Shown piece by piece: positions 13,173-20,100 of a stretch of DNA of 21,291 bases. Within the stretch, counting starts at the first letter, position 1. Each line of letters opens with the position of its first letter. Source of the stretch: a virus; the IMG/VR virus record IMGVR_UViG_3300049478_000040, positions 1-21,291 of that record. One strand, written 5' to 3'. A program made the position numbers and the translations under genes. The notes beneath the pieces were generated by a model, which was not told the origin of the DNA, made no database searches, and saw only the letters and a program-made list of their open reading frames with translations.

Positions 13173-14740
13173 TGCCACAAGCTGAATCAGTCGCTATTCC
13201 GAAGCGTCTTCCGCTGGTAATCCAGCCGGAGAACCGAGATGAGACTTCGCTGAAAGACGCGAAGCTAATCAATGCTTACGTGGAAAAGAATGAGCTGACG
13301 GAAGAGTACTGGATTTTCAAGCGCCCCGGACTCGCACAGACAGGAGCAACGCTCAGCGGAAATGGTCTGGGAGTTTACAACTGGCTCGGAGACGTTTATG
13401 CAATCTTTGGTTCGGTACTATACAGGAACGGTGTATCAGTAGGAACTGGTTTGAACACTGCCGGGGGCGTGTATAAGTTCTCTCAGACCCTCGGAACAAC
13501 CCCGAGGCTGCAGTTAGGAAACGGAGCTGCAACTTATAACTACACCGTAGCGGGCGGCGTGGTTGCGATAGGCTCTTTAACGACCGTTTCTGCTGGAAGT
13601 TTTGTTGTTGGTACTTCTTACACAATCCTGGTACCAGGAACTACAGATTTTACCTTAATTGGCGCGGCGAATAATAACGTAGGAACAGTATTTACAGCGA
13701 CCGGGGTAGGCGCGGGAACAGGAACAGCGACGACTGCGAATAATTTCCCTACGGATGCGGTGAAAGGGATTGAGTATCTGGACGGAACGACTTATGTTTT
13801 AAGTGCTACAGCAGACGTACACGGTTGTAAGACTTTGAACGATCCCACTGACTGGACGGATGTGTTAAATGTGGTACAAGCACAGATTGAGGCGGACGGC
13901 GGCGTTGCGCTGGCAAAGCAATTAGTCTATATCCTTGCCCTGGGTGAGTGGTCGACTGAAGCTTTCCACGACGCGCAGAATCCTATCGCAAGTCCTCTAG
14001 GGCCTGTGCAGGGGGCAAAGTTAAACTACGGGTGTGCTAGCGCAGATTCACTTCAAAGCATCGACGGTGTTTTATTTTGGGTTGCTACGAATAGATCCGC
14101 CGCGAAGCAAGTTGTGCTTGTAGACGCACTAAAGTTATCCGTTATTTCTACCAAAGCTATTGATAGATTGCTAGGGGAAGCTGACTTATCTACTTTACAT
14201 TCATTTGCTGTAAAGTACGAAGGGCATAAATTTTACGGCATTACAATTGTAGCCTCAAACATAACACTTGTCTACGATATGACGGAAAAAATGTGGGCAC
14301 AGTGGACGGATTCTGACGGAAACTATTGGCCTATCGTGGCAGCTACCTATTCAAGCGCCGCCGGGCTTATACTTCAGGGTAAGACTAGCGGGAAGTTGTA
14401 TACGCTAGATGGACAGAACTGGAACGATGATACGCAACTGTTTTCTGTTGAGATTTTTACACCGAACTTTGATGGAGGACTTCGGCGGCGGAAACACTTA
14501 AATGCACTGACTTTTATAGCAGATCAAGTAGAGGGTAGTGTGTTAAAAGTACGCTCGAATGATTGGGATTACGCTGCAACACGCTGGACAAATTTTAGGG
14601 CAGTTGACTTAGGTGTACGCAAGCCTATGTTGATAAACAACGGGACTTTTATGCGCAGGGCGTATCATTTTCAGCACCGTAGTAACACACCTTTTCGTTT
14701 ACAAGCAGTGGAATTACAAGTCGATATTGGTACGCTATGA
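13172..14740 (+). CDS. P22 gp10-like tail hub / DNA stabilisation protein, 522 aa
   Basis: Likely the second ring of the short tail. The opening LPLVIQPENRDETSLKDAKLINAYVEK (split at about residues 13-39), the repeated short beta strands (VYNWLGDVYAIFGSVLYRNG) and the C-terminal GLRRRKHLNALTFIAD plus final RLQAVELQVDI fit the P22 gp10 type. P22 gp10 is about 470 residues; the excess is accounted for by an inserted small domain at residues 137-188. The second half uses more A/T-ending codons than the surrounding genes. It overlaps the preceding stop by one base and the following start by four. Confidence 0.82.
   Translation: MPQAESVAIPKRLPLVIQPENRDETSLKDAKLINAYVEKNELTEEYWIFKRPGLAQTGATLSGNGLGVYNWLGDVYAIFGSVLYRNGVSVGTGLNTAGGVYKFSQTLGTTPRLQLGNGAATYNYTVAGGVVAIGSLTTVSAGSFVVGTSYTILVPGTTDFTLIGAANNNVGTVFTATGVGAGTGTATTANNFPTDAVKGIEYLDGTTYVLSATADVHGCKTLNDPTDWTDVLNVVQAQIEADGGVALAKQLVYILALGEWSTEAFHDAQNPIASPLGPVQGAKLNYGCASADSLQSIDGVLFWVATNRSAAKQVVLVDALKLSVISTKAIDRLLGEADLSTLHSFAVKYEGHKFYGITIVASNITLVYDMTEKMWAQWTDSDGNYWPIVAATYSSAAGLILQGKTSGKLYTLDGQNWNDDTQLFSVEIFTPNFDGGLRRRKHLNALTFIADQVEGSVLKVRSNDWDYAATRWTNFRAVDLGVRKPMLINNGTFMRRAYHFQHRSNTPFRLQAVELQVDIGTL
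13580..13735 (+). other. Inserted small beta module inside the gp10-like protein
   Basis: Residues about 137-188 carry AGSFVVGTSYTILVPGTTDF and then TLIGAANNNVGTVFTATGVG, ending AGTGTA. The pattern SFVxGxxYTIxxxGTTDFTxIGAxxNxVGxxFTATGxGxGTGTA is a mobile module I recognise from many unrelated phage tail and fibre proteins. Here it sits between TYNYTVAGGVVAIG and the resumption of the gp10 pattern at FPTDAVKGIEYLDGTTYVL. Confidence 0.65.
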
Positions 14741-15168
14741 CTACACAAGTACAGCCACCGCCGACGTGGGCTCTGCCGATTATTGTAGACGAGACCTCGC
14801 AAGAAGCTACATTTAATCCGGTCTGGTTGAATTGGTTCTTGCTGCTAGGTAAGGCCGTTTCAGATACTACAGCTCCGGTGAACTCTTTATTGGTTTTATC
14901 CGTAGCAGGGAGTTCTAACGTAGTATTAACGAGTGGGCAAGGGGCTAGTAGTATTATTGAATTTACAGGGGTCTTGACTGGTAACATTACTGTAACGACT
15001 CCGGCTGTTATCGGCCCCTGGACTATGTATAATAACACTACAGGGAATTATACACTAACTGTTAAGGGGCCAACTGGCGCTGGTATTGTATTGACGCAAA
15101 CTTTTCGTGGCATTTTTTACTACGACGGGATTGCATTGGCAAGATCTGACGGATCTGCCGTGAGTTAG
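14737..15168 (+). CDS. Small virion-type protein with beta module, 143 aa
   Basis: Overlaps the gp10-like gene by ATGA. The helical/aromatic N-terminus NPVWLNWFLLLGKAVSD (residues 28-44) looks like an attachment segment. Residues about 72-138 form a beta module (IIEFTGVLTGNITVTTP, IGPWTMYNNTTGNYTLTVKG, RGIFYYDGIALARSDG) that also occurs in phage tail and fibre proteins. A small tail or neck decoration is possible. A/T-rich codon use continues from the previous gene. A 41-base gap follows, with AGGGA before the next start. Confidence 0.7.
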   Translation: MTTQVQPPPTWALPIIVDETSQEATFNPVWLNWFLLLGKAVSDTTAPVNSLLVLSVAGSSNVVLTSGQGASSIIEFTGVLTGNITVTTPAVIGPWTMYNNTTGNYTLTVKGPTGAGIVLTQTFRGIFYYDGIALARSDGSAVS

Positions 15169-15209
15169 AGCTAGTGTTATCACACTTTAATTTTACATAG
15201 GGATTTATC

Positions 15210-16130
15210 ATGGGATTCTTTTCTAAACTTATACCGAACGAACTTAAGAGTGTGTTCTCGGCTGTAAGAGATCCGCTGCAAACTATAGCTGTTCTCGCGG
15301 GAAATTACCTACTTCCAGGGTCGAGTATGGTGACTTCGCAACTAGCGAGTAAGGGCGCACAGCGGAACTTGAGCAGTGACGTCGGGCGCTTGGCGCAGTT
15401 AGGTACAGGTTATACGGGATACTCAGCCGGGAATTTGGGGAACTACGGCCGCGTGGGGGACTGGGTTACAGGGGGCTTCGGCGCAACGGGCGGCGGTTCA
15501 ACGGCAGCTAGTCTCGGGCAAGGCGTCACACCTGGAGTTGATTTGAGCATGGGGAATGTTAATCTGCCCGGAGGCGGTGTACCTACCGGCGGCGGCGGTT
15601 CACTTGTAGACGGAGGCGCGTTCGACTGGCGTAGATGGGGGAAGGATCTTTTGAACCCTCAGTCCCTTATGTCTTTTTACGGGGGGCTGCAATCACTAGG
15701 AGCTGCCAGGCAGCTTGAAGATCAGACGGGGCGGTACGCACAGATGGCGGCTCCTTGGGACACTTCCGGCGGACGCGCTTTAGCGGGGACACAACTGCAA
15801 AATTTGATGCTCGACCCCGCGCAACAAGCTGCAACTGATCCTGCTTATCAATTGCGGATGCAAGCTGCACAGCGGGCGATGGCTCCGATGGGGCAAGGTT
15901 CTGGTGCTATGGCGGCAGCGGCTGCGAATGCTTCAACGGACTGGCTGAATCAACGGATGGGGCAACTTGGCGGGTTAGCGGGAGCCGGATTAAATCCGGC
16001 GGCGGCAGGGCAGATTGGACTGCAAGGCCTTCAGCAAGGAGCTGACTTGCGTTATCAAGGCTACTCTGATATTGCAGGCGGTTTGTACCCGCAAAATCCG
16101 TGGTTGAATCTTTCGCGTATGGGAGGCTAA
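15210..16130 (+). CDS. Putative ejection (internal virion) protein, 306 aa
   Basis: An amphipathic/hydrophobic N-terminus (LIPNELKSVFSAVRDPL, then IAVLAGNYLLPGSSMV, residues 25-40), a Gly/Ser-rich middle (about 65-135), and an Ala/Gln/Gly-rich helical C-terminal half (QAATDPAYQLRMQAAQRAM, then GSGAMAAAAANAS). This composition and the position between tail genes and two larger internal proteins match the first of the three ejection proteins of podophages (P22 gp7/gp20/gp16 order, T7 gp14-16). Sequence identity to a named family is not visible to me, so the role is inferred. Confidence 0.65.
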   Translation: MGFFSKLIPNELKSVFSAVRDPLQTIAVLAGNYLLPGSSMVTSQLASKGAQRNLSSDVGRLAQLGTGYTGYSAGNLGNYGRVGDWVTGGFGATGGGSTAASLGQGVTPGVDLSMGNVNLPGGGVPTGGGGSLVDGGAFDWRRWGKDLLNPQSLMSFYGGLQSLGAARQLEDQTGRYAQMAAPWDTSGGRALAGTQLQNLMLDPAQQAATDPAYQLRMQAAQRAMAPMGQGSGAMAAAAANASTDWLNQRMGQLGGLAGAGLNPAAAGQIGLQGLQQGADLRYQGYSDIAGGLYPQNPWLNLSRMGG

Positions 16131-16131
16131 T

Positions 16132-17196
16132 ATGCCGAATATTGGAGCGATTTCAGCCGGATTTGGAGCGGCCGCCGAGAGACAGCGGACTGAGGCGCAG
16201 TCGCAGTTGCTTCAGGTGCAGGCGCTTGGGGAACAGAGTCTGATTCAAGGGCGCGCAGACGAGCATGAGAAATACGTGGCGGCTAGGCAGGCGCAGCTTG
16301 AGTTAGACCGGTTCGCTCAGGAGGCGGCCGCACAGGGGAGGCTGTTGACGGCAGAGGACTTCCTTGCACAGAAGGATCGTAAAGCCCCCTCGATGGCGGA
16401 GCCGCTGGAACAACTTGTTGCTTACGGAGTGGCGAAGAAAAAGCCAGCTACGATGTATGCAGCGGCGGCGAAACAAGCAGCGGATATTCGGCAGGATGAG
16501 GCGGCGGCGCTGAGTTCCACGGCGACCGCGCAGGAAAAGCAATGGAAGATTGCGGAAGGGCGGGCAGATTTACTTGGCTCGGTAGCAGCGGCCGCCTTGG
16601 CGGAGCCGGGGAATTACCAGCGGATTCTGCTGGCGGCGGCAGAGAATGGAATGCCAGTGGACGAGTTTCCAAAGACTTTTAATGCAGAGGCACTGAGAGC
16701 TTTCCGCGATATTAGTAAGGAGAAGAAAGCGGAGCTTGAACGCTTGCGGGTAGAGGCCGCCGCACGCTCGACCGCAGGATTGCAAGCTGCACAAACAGCC
16801 GCTGCGAGAGCAAACACAGAAACGGCGAAAGCGCGGAAAGACCTGATCGTTGCGCGGAAAGACGCGATCTTGAAAGATGGAGGTAAGGATACTCCGGAAG
16901 CGCTAGAAGTTAAACGAGCTACGGCGGCGCAAAAGCGCGCTGTAATCGCGGCGAAGGAGCGGCAGGAATTTCCACCCATCCCGGCAGTTGCAGGAGATCG
17001 CTACTTCGGCCAAACTTACACCGCCCCAAACGGCACTCGCGTTGTGTGGGAAAAAGATCCTAACAGTTTCTTCGGCGGCGGAAGAGCTCGTGTGTTGCCG
17101 AAGGAAGCGAAACCTTTACTGACCGTTGCGGAAGATGCGACGAAGGAAGATACAGCTGACGAGGAGGAATTGGATTATGACGCGTTACTTGACTGA
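16132..17196 (+). CDS. Putative ejection (internal virion) protein, helical, 354 aa
   Basis: GGGAGG lies before the ATG, which starts one base after the previous stop. Nearly the whole chain to residue 285 is Ala/Glu/Gln/Arg-rich helix without hydrophobic segments, then a short folded patch (GQTYTAPNGTRVVWEKDPN, about 296-314) and an acidic tail. Long, alanine-rich helical proteins directly before the giant protein are typical second internal virion proteins of podophages. Its last 20 bases overlap the giant gene, and the acidic codons GAGGAGG in its tail double as that gene's ribosome binding site. Confidence 0.65.
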   Translation: MPNIGAISAGFGAAAERQRTEAQSQLLQVQALGEQSLIQGRADEHEKYVAARQAQLELDRFAQEAAAQGRLLTAEDFLAQKDRKAPSMAEPLEQLVAYGVAKKKPATMYAAAAKQAADIRQDEAAALSSTATAQEKQWKIAEGRADLLGSVAAAALAEPGNYQRILLAAAENGMPVDEFPKTFNAEALRAFRDISKEKKAELERLRVEAAARSTAGLQAAQTAAARANTETAKARKDLIVARKDAILKDGGKDTPEALEVKRATAAQKRAVIAAKERQEFPPIPAVAGDRYFGQTYTAPNGTRVVWEKDPNSFFGGGRARVLPKEAKPLLTVAEDATKEDTADEEELDYDALLD

Positions 17197-20100
17197 AGAA
17201 GAACTGTCCGGAACTAGCGCGCAGTATTTGAGCGAGACTGAACTCGGCGGAACAGCGGAAGAGCCCTCAGTCTTGGGCTTTCTGAAAGATCCTCAATCTT
17301 GGCGTGATATGGGTTCGCGGCTAGGAGAGCTCGTCCCCGCGCCGAAGATCGACGTGACGGATCAAGGCGCTGTTGAGCGCGCACAGCGTTGGGCAGTTGC
17401 GCCACAGAAAGAGGCGTTGAAATCTGCGCTGGGCCTGGCAGCGGTGGCAGGAGATATACTTCCAGCGACCGTCGGAATGCTGGCGGACGTGCCGGGGCGC
17501 GTGGGAGTTGTCGGAGCGGCAAAGGCGAAGGGGGAATCCTGGAAGACCGCCGGCGAGGCGGCGATTCAGCACCATGCGCTGCCGTCGAATATCACAGCTC
17601 CTTTTGCGCGGATTGCAGAGGCACTTGGCCCGGAAGCACAGCAAGCGCTGGAGGATAATCCGCTTGGCTTCGTCTTCAAGGTTGCGACTGAGGCGATAGA
17701 AGCCGGGGCAGGAGGTGTAGAGAAGCGTACCGGCTTGCCGGGGGAATACGTGCAGATGGCGGCGGAAGCGGCTATGGGGTTCTTTGGCACGAAGGCGATG
17801 GGGAAGAGTGCGAAGGCGGCTCTGTGGGATCCGCAGATAAAACAACTTCGTCCTGTAGATGCCCAGATGCCTGGGTATGTGGACGTAGATGCGTTGACGA
17901 AGGGGGCACTGGCGAAGGACTTGACGAAGGGGCCGGAATTGTCCGCCTATGAACGTGTCGCTCCGATGGAGGAATTGTATCCTGAACAAGCGATTATTCA
18001 ATCGAAGCAGCGAATTGCTCAGATTAAAAAGGCGGTAAAGGAGGAGTCGCCGGAACTGAAACTTCAGCGTATGTCTGCGGTTATCTACCCGGAAGGGACT
18101 GCGAGCTGGAAAGTCGGCGGGAAGGAGCAGCCGGTGCAGGTACAGGGATCAGCTGAACTCGGCCCGGATGGAGTATCGTATACGCCGGCGATTGTTGAGG
18201 GGACTAGAATGATGGTGCCTACGGCGGAACTCGGGCCTAGAGTAGCGGAAGCGCAGCCGGGCTTTCCGCCGCCGGTTACTCCGGAAGCGCAGGTGACTCC
18301 AAAGACGCGGTTGAAAGAAGGCGTGATTGTAGGAGAAAAGCCGAGTGCCGTGATTACAGGGCTGGACAAGGTTCGTGAAGGCCGCGCCTTTGATATGACT
18401 GCGGAGGAGCGGGTAAGCGTTGATGCGGTGCAAAAGGCGGCTGGGCGTATAGTAGGAACCGACGGGAAACCTTTGATGGCAGGGTTCAAGCAAGGCGGCG
18501 CGATTGACCCGCGCTTGCTGGCCGCGTTGGGGATCAGCAGCATGGCGGTATACGCGGCACTTGATCCTAAGGCGGTGGAACGGCTGAGTGAACTCGGGCT
18601 GGTCGGCTTCGGCGCGACTATGATGAGGACAGGAGAAGGCCGGACGTTTGGGATGTTCACGAAAGAGAGTGCCCCGTATCGCTTTAGGGTTGTGGAGGCA
18701 CTGCCGAAGGATAGCGTAAGCGTGGGGAAGCAGCAAGTAACGGACTTGCTTAATCGACCAGAGTTGCAGGCGGAGCGCCCGATTGTAGAGCGCGTGCTGG
18801 CGGCGACTGACGGGGATAAGATTTCTGCGAAACGGTTGCAAGAGGGACTGCTGGAAGAAACGCAGGACTGGGGGTTGGTGCGGGAGGAGACGAAGCAATA
18901 TGCGGATTATGGGCTGGAGAATTTAGCAGGGCCTTTTGTCGGCGCTGCGGGTAAAGGGCCTTTTGAGGGGACCGCTACAACGACTCTTTACCGCCTGCCC
19001 GAGCATATGCAATTCAGTGACGCCAATCACTTCGGCGATGCAAGGTTGTTCGGCTGGACGCGGAGCTTAGAGGAAGGCGGCATTCGGCATGTGGTGGAGA
19101 TTCAGAGCGACCTGGCGCAACATGCGAAGGGGGCTGTGTCGGAGGCAGAACGTCCTGCGTTAATTGCTGCCTACCAAGAGACTTTAGCCGAGGCAGCAAG
19201 TCTACGAACATTGCAGCAAATGACAAGAGCCACTGGTGTTGGCGGACCGAACTTAGAGGGTATTCGTGAGGGCTTGAAAAAACAAGGTTTTGAACCTAGA
19301 AACGATGCCTCGGATGCACGGTATTTAGAACAGCTTGCGGATGCGACAGAACTGCGCGCCCGGGAGTTACGTGTAAAAACAGAAGCTACAGCTGTAACCT
19401 CCCAGCTCTCCCCCATCATCAAACACTGGCCTCGGCGGCTGATCCGGGAAGAGCTGCGAAAAGCGGGGGAGGCAGGAGAGGCACAAGTACGCTTTGCCTC
19501 GGCGGATACAGTAGCGAAGGTGGAGGGGTGGCCGAGGGCACTTACAGCAGAACGAGCCGCTGCCATAGAACGGGAAACCGGAATTAGTATGCCGGCGATT
19601 AAGACAGCTTTTCAAGACCCCGGCCACCAGTCCATCTACAACCGCTACGCCGGCGAAATAACTCGTTACCTCAAAGGTCTCGGCGGCAAGGAAGTCACCG
19701 ATGCTCAAGGCCACACTTGGTTCGAAGTACCGGTTGAATCTGTAGTCAAGGGCCAGGGCATTCACATGCTCGGCGCGGCTGATCCGAAGTTACTGGCGAA
19801 GATCGCTGCAGCAGGCGGAGCTGCCGCGTACCTGGCGGCGAACCCAGATCAGGCAGAGCTGCTTGCAACACTAGGACTTGCCGGGACGGTCGCCGCGAAG
19901 GGGCGCTCGTTAAAGGATGTTCTTGAGCCGGTGCTTATCCAGCGAGCCAGGGGAGGAGACTCCGCGGCCTTTACAGAATTGTACGCGAGAGAGTTTCCAA
20001 GACTCCAGCGTTCCGTTGCTTCTTTTGAGAAGCAAGGATTGAACGCAGAAGATATTGCGCAGCGAGCACTGGAGAAGTTCTTCAAAGCTCTCGGGCGGCC

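Noticed and set aside
17249-17272. GGAAC-N16-GTCTTG as another ECF promoter at the start of the giant gene
   Set aside because: The -35 lacks the following T and the spacing differs by one from the intergenic pair. GGAAC plus GTC at either of two spacings is expected about once per window by chance.
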